Part shown: piece after piece, positions 1 to 5,685 of the stretch
Layout: each line of letters begins with the position of its first letter
Position numbering within the stretch: the stretch's first letter is position 1
Assembly (NCBI GenBank): GCA_002387605.1
Contig: DGJU01000087.1
Location: 40,747-48,240, forward strand
Direction of reading: 5' to 3'
Source of the DNA: Alphaproteobacteria bacterium UBA4588
Lineage (GTDB): Bacteria > Pseudomonadota > Alphaproteobacteria > Puniceispirillales > Puniceispirillaceae
Length of the DNA stretch: 7,494 nucleotides
Translations under genes and position numbers: made by a program
The notes under the pieces: model-generated
The model's input: the letters and a program-made list of their open reading frames with translations, nothing else
What the model was told of the DNA's origin: nothing
Databases searched by the model: none

Positions 1-263
1 CTGATAATGTTTCCGAATTGCCTTCAGATATTCACCATCTAGCGGCACTTACTGAGACGGTTGATGGTGCGCTATCGCGCATGTCAGATGAGCAACCAAT
101 CGCTCAGGCTGTCGCACTTGCCGCAGGGCGCTATGCAGCTATGCAGCTATTCCAGTCACATGGGCGCGCCTATGCTATGTCATTTTTTGACGACTGCATC
201 GCAACCGCCGAAATCTGTCAGGATATTATGAACGAATTGGGCGACGAACACAGCTCACGTTAG
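1..263 (+). CDS. 3' end of an unrecognised protein (5' end outside window)
   Basis: The reading frame is open from the first complete codon at position 3 to a TAG stop at 261-263, so about 86 codons of the C-terminus are visible. A TTG at 18 could in principle start it, but there is no Shine-Dalgarno sequence before it and the frame runs on upstream, so I treat the gene as cut by the window edge. The visible part is alanine-rich and acidic and looks helical and soluble. It has no membrane segment or motif that I recognise, and I cannot assign a function. Its last 9 bases overlap the end of the convergent bactofilin gene, so neither gene has room for its own terminator between them. Confidence 0.6.
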   Translation, partial: DNVSELPSDIHHLAALTETVDGALSRMSDEQPIAQAVALAAGRYAAMQLFQSHGRAYAMSFFDDCIATAEICQDIMNELGDEHSSR

Positions 264-578
264 GGGAGTCTTACGCGTTACAACCCCTGTGATATCAGCG
301 CCACTATCGATCACCAGACTATCAGCAATAATTTCGCCTGACATCTTTGCATTATCGTGAACGATAAGCGCGTCTGTTTCGAGGATGCCGGCAAAAACAC
401 CGTCTATTTCAGCTGTTTTGGTGACCGCAACGCCTTCGAAGCGCGCGCCAGTATGAACAAAGATATTATCTGCGTGAACTTCACCTTCAAAGCGACCTTC
501 GATAATAACTGTCTGGTCTTTGGCATGTAGAATGCCGCTCAGAGCCATATCACTAGCAATCAGTGTTGTATCGCTCAT
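255..578 (-). CDS. Bactofilin, third of three tandem paralogues (107 aa)
   Basis: A small polymer-forming cytoskeletal protein of the bactofilin (polymer-forming cytoskeletal, DUF583) family. Almost the whole length is the repeating short-strand pattern of a right-handed beta-helix: hydrophobic residues alternating with glycine turns, for example IIEGRFEGEVHADNIFVH near residues 25-42 and MSGEIIADSLVIDSGADITG near 78-97. The disordered N- and C-terminal tails are very short, so it is close to a bare core domain. Its ATG overlaps the stop of the preceding bactofilin gene (ATGA, 575-578), and GGGG lies 7 bases before the start inside that upstream gene. This points to translational coupling. 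Bactofilins form filaments without nucleotide and serve as scaffolds for cell-wall enzymes. A partner role, co-polymerising with the other two proteins, is inference. Confidence 0.9.
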   Translation of the reverse strand: MSDTTLIASDMALSGILHAKDQTVIIEGRFEGEVHADNIFVHTGARFEGVAVTKTAEIDGVFAGILETDALIVHDNAKMSGEIIADSLVIDSGADITGVVTRKTPLT

Positions 579-1006
579 GATGCATCCCCGTCTTTGTCCG
601 TCGCTTTCTGCGGCAGCAATTCAGCTGGCATCATATCAGCAGGCGAGACATCCTTTGCTTCACTTAACGACGGGGGCGGCGTTTCCCAATTATGTTTAAT
701 CCTGCAATTAAGGGCAGCGCCTCTATCCATCTGAAGCGCTGCATATTCAATCTCGCCCAATAGAACTGAGCTCTTCATCACCCAGATAGAATGTGCATGT
801 AGCCTGCCCGTGAAACGTCCGGCCATTACCCCAAGGCCAACACGAACATTCCCCTCAAGAATACCGCCTTTTTCAAGTACAAGCTTATCTAGCTCCAGAT
901 CGGCATAAACTTCCCCATGGATATCAACAGCACCCACTTTGGAAATTTTCCCGCGAAAGACTGCACCCGTTCCAAAAACTGATTTTTTTGCAAGGATATG
1001 GGTCAT
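575..1006 (-). CDS. Bactofilin, second of three tandem paralogues (143 aa)
   Basis: The bactofilin beta-helix core spans roughly residues 12-105, with typical turns such as FRGKISKVGAVDIHGEVYAD and LEGNVRVG. After it comes a polar, proline- and acid-rich tail of about 38 residues (from about 106 to 143) that is probably disordered. This copy departs most from the family: the second half of the core carries bulky residues (IWVMKSS, a cysteine in LNCRIKHNW) where turns are usually small and regular. It starts 6 bases after the stop of the first bactofilin. Its weak ribosome site (AGG, about 6 bases from the ATG) overlaps that stop codon, so its translation probably depends on the upstream gene. 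It may modify or cap a filament made by its neighbours, but that is inference. Confidence 0.88.
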   Translation of the reverse strand: MTHILAKKSVFGTGAVFRGKISKVGAVDIHGEVYADLELDKLVLEKGGILEGNVRVGLGVMAGRFTGRLHAHSIWVMKSSVLLGEIEYAALQMDRGAALNCRIKHNWETPPPSLSEAKDVSPADMMPAELLPQKATDKDGDAS

Positions 1007-1012
1007 ATCAGC

Positions 1013-1384
1013 CTATTCTTTAGCAGCAGGAGCAGGTGATTTTTTCTGCAGAAACTGCCCTTCAACGGTTGCACCATCTTCGATTTCGATACGTTTATAA
1101 CTGAGCGAACCTTCAATTTTGCCTGATTTGGTAATCTGCAAATTATCGGCTTCAATCTCGCCTATTACCGTGCCAGAAACGCGCACATCAACGGCCTTAA
1201 TTTTGCCTGTGACACTGCCTGTCTGCTCAACAATAAGTGATTTACAGGTAACATCCCCTTGATGGGTGCCAGCAAGATGAATAGCTGCCGGAGACTCAAT
1301 ACTACCCTCAGTTTTAATATCTGAGCCAATAAGGGATACTTCCTGAACCGATATATCTGATGTTTTTTGTGCCTTGAACATCAT
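1013..1384 (-). CDS. Bactofilin, first gene of the operon (123 aa; BacA-like)
   Basis: This is the most canonical of the three bactofilins. A short N-terminal tail precedes a beta-helix core at about residues 15-112, with regular units such as GSIESPAAIHLAGTHQGDV and GTVIGEIEADNLQI, and a short polar tail (QKKSPAPAAKE) follows. Two ATG codons are adjacent, at 1384 and 1381. The second sits 8 bases from a GGAG (1393-1390) and gives an N-terminus beginning MFKAQK. That resembles the short hydrophobic/basic membrane-targeting peptide reported for several bactofilins, so 1381 may be the true start (122 aa). As leader gene with the best ribosome site it is probably the most abundant subunit. It is divergent from the gene pair that includes an M23 endopeptidase, as expected for a bactofilin that positions a wall hydrolase. 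A possible sigma-54 promoter lies 49 bases upstream. Confidence 0.93.
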   Translation of the reverse strand: MMFKAQKTSDISVQEVSLIGSDIKTEGSIESPAAIHLAGTHQGDVTCKSLIVEQTGSVTGKIKAVDVRVSGTVIGEIEADNLQITKSGKIEGSLSYKRIEIEDGATVEGQFLQKKSPAPAAKE

Positions 1385-1432
1385 AAATTCTCCATTTTTA
1401 CAGCCTAAAGACCATTTTCGTACTTTAATTTC

Positions 1433-1448
1433 GGCAAATTATGGCCCA
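1433..1448 (-). promoter_or_regulatory. Possible sigma-54 (-24/-12) promoter of the bactofilin operon
   Basis: Read on the minus strand from 1448 to 1433 the sequence is TGGGCCATAATTTGCC. It has the invariant GG (-24) and GC (-12) with exactly 10 bases between them, and a full TTGC. Against the consensus TGGCACG-N4-TTGCW, positions 4, 5 and 7 of the -24 box and the last base differ, so this is the weakest of the four sites in the window. A start about 12 bases beyond the -12 C would fall near 1422, giving a leader of about 38 bases to the ATG at 1384. The -24 half (plus-strand TATGGCCCA) also occurs upstream of the DUF1566 gene without a -12 box, so it could be a site for another factor. Confidence 0.42.
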
Positions 1449-1457
1449 GAGCCGTTT

Positions 1458-1488
1458 TTGACTCAACAAGTAACGAAAAAATACGTTA
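1458..1488 (+). promoter_or_regulatory. Possible sigma-70 -35 box with overlapping inverted repeat, before the 134-aa gene
   Basis: The divergent control region contains TTGACT (1458-1463, five of six matches to a -35 box). It is followed by an inverted repeat, TAACG (1471-1475) and CGTTA (1484-1488), separated by 8 bases, mostly A. The only -10 candidate at suitable spacing, TACGTT at 1482-1487, is poor. If used, it would give a leader of about 130 bases to the gene at 1624. The repeat could be an operator acting on either divergent transcript. No GG-N10-GC sigma-54 signature points toward the plus-strand genes in this region. Confidence 0.22.
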
Positions 1489-1623
1489 TTAATCCTATAT
1501 TCACGGGCGTGGTGGTACAGTCTCTAAGTATCGCCCTTATGCTAACACTATCCCGATGCACAAATTATGCCTTTTCTGAACAGCGTATTTAGCATGGGTA
1601 ACAATTGTGGAGGTGAGAGGTAA

Positions 1624-2028
1624 ATGGTTATTGATGTAATCGACATCCGAAATAGAATTCGGCGCATCCGTAATGATGTTTCGGACGCTATTGTTGCGCG
1701 ACATGAACCTCAGCCTTATGAAGAGCAACTTTCAGCTGATGTTGAGCTATCAATACTTCCTGCTGACATAGAGAGTGAAAAATCAGAAAAAAAGAAATCA
1801 GGCACATCTAGCAAATCGTCTAAACTGGACGAAAATGGCGAAGCAGAGGGTCTTGCGCAAGCAAAAGCGATTTCAACCTATCGCAGCTTATCTAACGCTC
1901 TTTCGATGCCGTCCTTTAATCTTAATATTACAAACAGGCATTCGAGCACATTACTGATTTCGCTCATTGTTCTCCAACTGTTATCTAATCTGGTTCTCAT
2001 CACACTGCTTATGATTAAACTGGGATAG
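1624..2028 (+). CDS. Tail-anchored membrane protein of unknown function, paired with the M23 peptidase (134 aa)
   Basis: I do not recognise this family. The first 46 residues are charged (IRNRIRRIRNDVSDAIVARH near 8-27). Residues about 47-75 form a lysine-, serine- and glutamate-rich, probably disordered linker. Residues about 108-130 are one strongly hydrophobic helix (LLISLIVLQLLSNLVLITLL), ending IKLG. This predicts a cytoplasmic protein anchored by its C-terminus, with almost nothing in the periplasm. The start is supported by GGAGG at 1609-1613, 10 bases before the ATG. Its stop is 5 bases before the preferred start of the M23 peptidase gene, so the two are almost certainly co-transcribed and coupled. 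Lying between the bactofilin operon and the wall enzyme, it may be an adaptor linking cytoplasmic filament to membrane; this is inference from position and topology only. Confidence 0.82.
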   Translation: MVIDVIDIRNRIRRIRNDVSDAIVARHEPQPYEEQLSADVELSILPADIESEKSEKKKSGTSSKSSKLDENGEAEGLAQAKAISTYRSLSNALSMPSFNLNITNRHSSTLLISLIVLQLLSNLVLITLLMIKLG

Positions 2029-2033
2029 TGGGA

Positions 2034-3404
2034 ATGGAAGAAGAGCTAACGCTATACCCTGCGTCATCGTCTCAGCAGCTCCCTACTCCAAAAAATAAAA
2101 GACGCAGATTTCTGCCAGCTATTATTTCGCATGAATCGCCTGATATGCGGTTTGTCACGTCTCAGAAAGTCTGGTGGCTCCGTGAAAAGCGCTATCTTGC
2201 AATGACTGAAAACGGTCCAGTTGAATTTGCGTTTCGCCCGGCAGCCTTTTTCTCTAGCCTTGGTATGTTAAGCGCTGCTTCACTAGCAACAATAGCTGCG
2301 TTTTATTTTATGCCGCCGCTCTTAACCTTCATCGACCAAAATTCGGCAGGTAAGACTAGCACGCAAACGACCACGTCTTTCGATGGCAGTAAGCCATTCA
2401 TAATGGTATCTGAGCTTGCCTCTCACATTGGTGATTTTCTGACCATCACAAGTGATGACCTAATCACATTTATACTACCCCAGACCAACCAAGAAACACA
2501 GAATTCCGCAACTAACCTAACAGATGGCGCCAGCACAAAGGTAGCGCGGCGCTTGCCCGAAAAAAATCTGGGAGAGGCAGATCAAACATCTCCCGATCTT
2601 GCTAATCCAGAACCAGTATCGAGTATCATGGCAACCAAGGTTATTGTTACCCCGCCGATCTCTGATGTTGAAGCCTTGCTGCCTGAACTTTCCTCACCAA
2701 CAGCACGCCCTTTTGAAGAAATGGACCCAGATTATGTCGGGTATAACAGCCTGTCTGATGCTCCTATTTTAGGCGATAAGTTAAAATTTTACCGTCGTTT
2801 CTATAGCCTTTTATTTGAAATTCAAGCGATTGAACGTCTGTTTGATTCTCTGTCAATTACACCTGACAACCCGCCATCTTCATGGGATATATCAACAGAA
2901 ATCACAGAAAAGCAGGTGCCACAACTCCTTCTCTTAAGAGAGAGCTGGCGGGACGTTATGGGCCAGATCCCTCTTAAACCGCCAATGCGCTATTATTATG
3001 TATCGAGCAAATATGGACCTCGGAAAAACAAGAGAACAGGCTTAAGCCGTTTTCATCATGGGGTCGATATGGCTGGCACATGGCATTCACCTGTTCTCCC
3101 GGCTGCCAATGGCAGTGTTGTATTTGCTGGACGGAACGGCTCATTTGGCAAGGTTGTTCGCATTCGCCACGCACATGGTATGGAAACAATTTATGCCCAT
3201 CTCTCAGACGTAAGGGTAAAAACAGGTGACTATGTGACGACCAGCACAGTAATTGGCAAAATGGGTAATACCGGAAAATCAGAAGGAATGCATTTGCATT
3301 ACGAAATCCGGACACAGGGAAAATCTGTTGATCCTGTTCCATTTTTGAAGGCTGGCCATGAAATCAGTCTGTCGGGGCGGCTTCCCTCGCACTTGAATTT
3401 ATAA
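2034..3404 (+). CDS. Membrane-anchored M23 (LytM) peptidoglycan endopeptidase, LmdC-like (456 aa)
   Basis: A zinc metallopeptidase expected to cut peptide cross-links of the cell wall in the periplasm. From the ATG at 2034, residues 1-68 are cytoplasmic and basic, about 72-94 form a single membrane helix, and about 95-240 are a low-complexity polar linker. About 245-310 form a charged helical, possibly coiled-coil stretch, and about 325-440 are the M23 domain. All expected active-site residues are present: H341 and D345 in HHGVDMAG, H389 in YAHLS, and H420 and H422 in MHLHYE. An active enzyme rather than an EnvC/NlpD-type degenerate activator is therefore likely. A GTG at 2028 overlaps the upstream stop, but GGGA at 2022-2025 lies 8 bases from the ATG, which I prefer. 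The layout matches LmdC, the M23 enzyme that works with bactofilin BacA in Hyphomonas. The stretch just before the membrane helix (WWLREKRYLAMTENGPVEF) may be the bactofilin-contacting segment; that is inference. Confidence 0.93.
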   Translation: MEEELTLYPASSSQQLPTPKNKRRRFLPAIISHESPDMRFVTSQKVWWLREKRYLAMTENGPVEFAFRPAAFFSSLGMLSAASLATIAAFYFMPPLLTFIDQNSAGKTSTQTTTSFDGSKPFIMVSELASHIGDFLTITSDDLITFILPQTNQETQNSATNLTDGASTKVARRLPEKNLGEADQTSPDLANPEPVSSIMATKVIVTPPISDVEALLPELSSPTARPFEEMDPDYVGYNSLSDAPILGDKLKFYRRFYSLLFEIQAIERLFDSLSITPDNPPSSWDISTEITEKQVPQLLLLRESWRDVMGQIPLKPPMRYYYVSSKYGPRKNKRTGLSRFHHGVDMAGTWHSPVLPAANGSVVFAGRNGSFGKVVRIRHAHGMETIYAHLSDVRVKTGDYVTTSTVIGKMGNTGKSEGMHLHYEIRTQGKSVDPVPFLKAGHEISLSGRLPSHLNL

Positions 3405-3446
3405 TCTTTTTTTCGGCTTATCCTTTGTCGTGCCCACATCCCCGAA

Positions 3447-3462
3447 TGGCATGAAATCTGCA
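3447..3462 (+). promoter_or_regulatory. Sigma-54 (-24/-12) promoter of the 59-codon gene
   Basis: The sequence TGGCATGAAATCTGCA has GG at 3448-3449 and GC at 3460-3461 with exactly 10 bases between. It matches TGGCACG-N4-TTGCW at all but two positions, both T/C exchanges that are common in known sites. The start would fall near 3473, leaving a 33-base leader to the ATG at 3506, with AGGAAG properly placed. The site stands in the 101-base gap after the M23 gene, in the right orientation for the small gene and for nothing else. Confidence 0.68.
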
Positions 3463-3505
3463 TTCATAAAGACATCAAACCTTACGTATTATAGGAAGAT
3501 GTCAC

Positions 3506-3685
3506 ATGGCTACGAAAAAAGAACTTATTGCTGATATGGGTATTGAAATGGTCCATTTTGATAATGCAGACCAGCTTGAAAGCCAGCATGTTATCCCTCT
3601 GGGTCTTTATCTGCATGATGCAGATTTGTCTGATTCCGAATGGGCTATGACACGCACGTTAGCTGCAGTTAAAGCCGAATTCTAA
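3506..3685 (+). CDS. Small acidic soluble protein of unknown function, probably sigma-54 dependent (59 aa)
   Basis: A complete short gene runs from ATG 3506 to TAA 3683-3685. AGGAAG (3493-3498) lies 7 bases before the start. An ATG at 3499 is in another frame and soon hits a stop. The protein begins MATKKELIADMGIEMVHFDN, continues with a PLGLYLHDADLSDSEWAMTR segment and ends AAVKAEF. It has no cysteine, signal peptide or membrane helix, and looks like a small, compact, mostly helical cytoplasmic protein. I do not recognise the family. Support for its being real comes from three independent elements in order: a good sigma-54 promoter, a good ribosome site and a downstream hairpin that could terminate it. 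A motility-linked or regulatory role is possible given the rpoN and pomA neighbours, but nothing in the protein itself shows this. Confidence 0.72.
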   Translation: MATKKELIADMGIEMVHFDNADQLESQHVIPLGLYLHDADLSDSEWAMTRTLAAVKAEF

Positions 3686-3720
3686 GCTTCCTTTTTTAAC
3701 GATATTACCTCTTCCCGAGG

Positions 3721-3752
3721 CGGGGCCAGCTATGCTGGTCTCGTTCTCTTTT
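3721..3752 (+). terminator. Probable terminator of the 59-codon gene
   Basis: A hairpin has CCAGC (3726-3730) pairing with GCTGG (3734-3738) around a TAT loop. It is extended by CGGGG (3721-3725) against TCTCG (3739-3743), with two G-U pairs. A T-rich run (TTCTCTTTT, 3744-3752) follows on the plus strand. The position, 36 bases after the stop codon, suits the small gene. The T-run is interrupted, so termination may be partial. Confidence 0.5.
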
Positions 3753-3779
3753 ACTGCCTTTTCTCTGCTCATCAGACAT

Positions 3780-3815
3780 AAAAAAGCCCGGCCCTTTTTT
3801 AAAAAAAGGACCGGG
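3780..3815 (-). terminator. Rho-independent terminator of rpoN
   Basis: A near-perfect inverted repeat has CCCGG (3787-3791) pairing with CCGGG (3811-3815). It continues after one mismatch through CC/GG into a T6/A7 stretch at the tip. On the minus strand the stem is followed by G, C and then six T (3785-3780), the classic intrinsic terminator form. It lies about 70 bases past the rpoN stop. On the plus strand no T-run follows, so it is directional and ends the rpoN transcript. Confidence 0.85.
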
Positions 3816-3882
3816 ATAAGGATGCCACTCGCCGGGGAGATATGCTGGCGGGGCATTTCGAGGAGAAAACTATAATCTACGT

Positions 3883-5400
3883 CTAACGCATGTCAGATAA
3901 ACGAGCCTGCATGCGACGTTGTGATGATGATGGAATATTCAGCATTTCACGATATTTGGCGACTGTGCGACGCGCAAGGTCGATGCCTTCCTGGGAGATA
4001 ATTTTTGAGATAGCCTCATCACTAAGCGGCTTTCCTGGCACCTCTTTGGAAATAATTTTTTTCACCATATTTCGTACCGATGCTGCAGACGCATTAATGT
4101 CTGAATCACGGGATGTAATATTCACACTGAAGAATGATTTTAATGGCATACAGCCACGCGGTGTCGAAATCAGCAAGCCCGTTGTTACGCGGCTTACAGT
4201 ACTTTCATGCATACCAACAGCTTGAGCAACATCACGCAATGAGAGTGGCTTCAGGTAGTCGAGGCCTTTCTCAAGAAAATCTTTCTGGTGACGAATGATT
4301 TCTGCACTGATTTTTAAGGTTGTCTGGTTACGCTGTTCTACAGCCCGTTTTAACCAACGAGCATTTGACAATGTATCAGCAGAATAATCCTGTTCCTTCG
4401 AAGATTGGCGCTTTTCTGCCAGCATTTCTGCATATGTTTCATTTACCAGAACAGCCGGTAATGTAGAGCGGTTGAGTTCAACCGACCAGCCATCTAACTT
4501 GCGTGTCACAATGACATCAGGGCTTGGCATTTCGCGATATTCAATACCCAGATGCTCACCGGGCTTTGGATTAAGTGTCCGAATTTCTGCAAGCATGTCC
4601 AGAATGTCATCATGGTCACATTTCAGCCTACGCGCCAATTGACGTATTTCACCGCGGCCAAGCTGATCTAGATTATCCAGCAATGCCCCAAAGAGCGGCG
4701 TGAATGTTTCTTTATCGATAAGCTGAAGGCGCAAACATTCTGCAAGGTTGCGGGCAAACAAGCCTGCTGGCTCAAACTGCTGCAGCTGAAGCAATACGTC
4801 TTCTGCTTCTGCTTCATAACAACCACATTCATCAGCAACATCTATCACTGTTCTGCCAATCCAACCAGACGGCTCAAGCGCATTAATAAAATGGGTTGCA
4901 ATCATGCGTTCTGATGGCTTGGTAAATGTGAGATTAAGCTGTCTGAAGAGAAACGGATAAAACCCCTCTTTCTGAGAAATATTATCGAGGATATCAAAGT
5001 CATCGCTCCCTGAACCGCGTGAAGCTGTCTCACTGCGCGGCATATCAGCAATACTGCTATCGAACCGGTTATCCAAATCAGAATGTTGTGTAGGGTCATC
5101 TGCCAACGCTGCACTTTCTTTCAGCGTTGAAATATCACTTCCTTGCGTCTGCTCAAGGAGCTGCTGGCCCTCTGTCTGGGCAGGCTCAGACGCCTTGTCT
5201 GAACTTGCCGGCGCTTCGCTCTGGACTTCCTGCTGATCGCTGGCGGTGACTTCTAGAAACGGATTATCATACATCTGTTCCTGTAAATGCTGTGTAAGCT
5301 CTAGATTAGACATTTGCAGCAGCTTAATAGCTTGCTGTAACTGAGGCGTCATTACCAAAGATTGTTTCTGACGTAACTTGATTGACTGTGATAATTGCAT
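3883..5400 (-). CDS. rpoN: RNA polymerase sigma-54 factor (505 aa)
   Basis: This sigma factor directs core RNA polymerase to -24/-12 promoters and needs an ATP-hydrolysing enhancer-binding protein to open DNA. The glutamine/leucine-rich activator-interacting region I is at residues 1-50 (MQLSQSIKLRQKQSLVMTPQ). An acidic, glutamine-rich, disordered region II covers about 51-140, and the core-binding domain about 145-325. A helix-turn-helix follows at about 388-410 (LRDVAQAVGMHESTVSRVT). The intact RpoN box ARRTVAKYRE at 476-485 contacts the -24 element. The open frame extends 20 codons further upstream, but the family start MQLSQ and GAGGAG (5413-5408), 7 bases before the ATG at 5400, fix the start here. 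The gene stands alone: the hpf/raiA and ptsN genes that often follow rpoN are absent, and a strong terminator comes directly after. A sigma-54-type site lies in its leader, pointing away. Confidence 0.98.
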   Translation of the reverse strand: MQLSQSIKLRQKQSLVMTPQLQQAIKLLQMSNLELTQHLQEQMYDNPFLEVTASDQQEVQSEAPASSDKASEPAQTEGQQLLEQTQGSDISTLKESAALADDPTQHSDLDNRFDSSIADMPRSETASRGSGSDDFDILDNISQKEGFYPFLFRQLNLTFTKPSERMIATHFINALEPSGWIGRTVIDVADECGCYEAEAEDVLLQLQQFEPAGLFARNLAECLRLQLIDKETFTPLFGALLDNLDQLGRGEIRQLARRLKCDHDDILDMLAEIRTLNPKPGEHLGIEYREMPSPDVIVTRKLDGWSVELNRSTLPAVLVNETYAEMLAEKRQSSKEQDYSADTLSNARWLKRAVEQRNQTTLKISAEIIRHQKDFLEKGLDYLKPLSLRDVAQAVGMHESTVSRVTTGLLISTPRGCMPLKSFFSVNITSRDSDINASAASVRNMVKKIISKEVPGKPLSDEAISKIISQEGIDLARRTVAKYREMLNIPSSSQRRMQARLSDMR

Positions 5401-5434
5401 AATATGTCTCCTCGCAGGAGTGACACTGGTAAAA

Positions 5435-5450
5435 AGGCACAGTATTTGCA
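5435..5450 (+). promoter_or_regulatory. Sigma-54 (-24/-12) site in the rpoN leader, pointing away from rpoN
   Basis: The sequence AGGCACAGTATTTGCA has GG at 5436-5437 and GC at 5448-5449 with exactly 10 bases between. It carries GGCAC and TTGCA blocks and differs from consensus only at the first and seventh bases. A plus-strand transcript would start near 5461 and run into the gene at 5686 with a leader of about 225 bases. The site lies 35-50 bases before the rpoN start codon and touches the predicted rpoN -10 region. Bound holoenzyme could therefore block rpoN transcription. Negative autoregulation of rpoN is known in several proteobacteria; that it happens through this site is inference. 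Confidence 0.6.
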
Positions 5451-5480
5451 AAATATTCATTTGACGGGATATTTTGTCAA
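5450..5480 (-). promoter_or_regulatory. Possible sigma-70 promoter of rpoN
   Basis: On the minus strand TTGACA (5480-5475) is a perfect -35 box. The best -10 candidate is TATTTT (5455-5450), four of six matches at a long 19-base spacing. Transcription would begin around 5443, about 43 bases before the rpoN ATG. The -10 candidate touches the -12 end of the oppositely oriented sigma-54 site. Confidence 0.33.
5461..5480. repeat. Inverted repeat TTGAC-N10-GTCAA between rpoN and the 77-aa gene
   Basis: TTGAC (5461-5465) and GTCAA (5476-5480) form a 5-base inverted repeat around a 10-base AT-rich centre. The arms are one helical turn and a half apart, which would suit a dimeric regulator. One arm is also the predicted rpoN -35 box, and the other is at the predicted start of the divergent sigma-54 transcript. 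It could be an operator or a coincidence of two TTGAC motifs. The rest of 5481-5670 is AT-rich and shows nothing further that I can name. Confidence 0.3.
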
Positions 5481-5685
5481 AAAATTAACAATTTTTATAT
5501 TAGTTTTCAGTAGTTTAAGCAAAATAGTTAATTTTTCGTTAATCACTGCGTCAGATTTCAGACAGCAAAAAGAGGATAAATTCGCCGTGTTTCACTTCAC
5601 ATCTACATTATTCTCCCGCTAATATTGGGACGATAGGGTACAGTAGAGTTAAGCTGGTAATATTATCTAAGACGGAGTGTTCGAC

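Noticed and set aside
1374..1592. Plus-strand open frame of 72 codons across the divergent promoter region
   Set aside because: It has no ribosome site, overlaps the bactofilin start and the candidate promoter, and its product has no coherent character.
2974..3342. Minus-strand open frame of 122 codons antisense to the M23 catalytic domain
   Set aside because: It is a shadow of a strongly supported coding region with intact catalytic motifs on the other strand.
3405..3425. T7 run just after the M23 stop as an intrinsic terminator
   Set aside because: There is no convincing stem directly before the T-run; the only pairing is three or four bases inside the end of the gene.
3659..3856. Minus-strand open frame of 65 codons between rpoN and the small gene
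   Set aside because: It runs through both hairpins, including the rpoN terminator, and has no credible ribosome site; its frame is a by-product of the stem sequences.
5401..5460. N-terminal 20-codon extension of RpoN
   Set aside because: The family start MQLSQ has a well-placed GAGGAG; the extension would be translated from the leader where the promoter elements lie.
5395..5622. Plus-strand open frame of 75 codons upstream of the 77-aa gene
   Set aside because: It begins inside rpoN, covers the rpoN leader and the sigma-54 site, has AT-driven composition, and has no ribosome site at any internal start.
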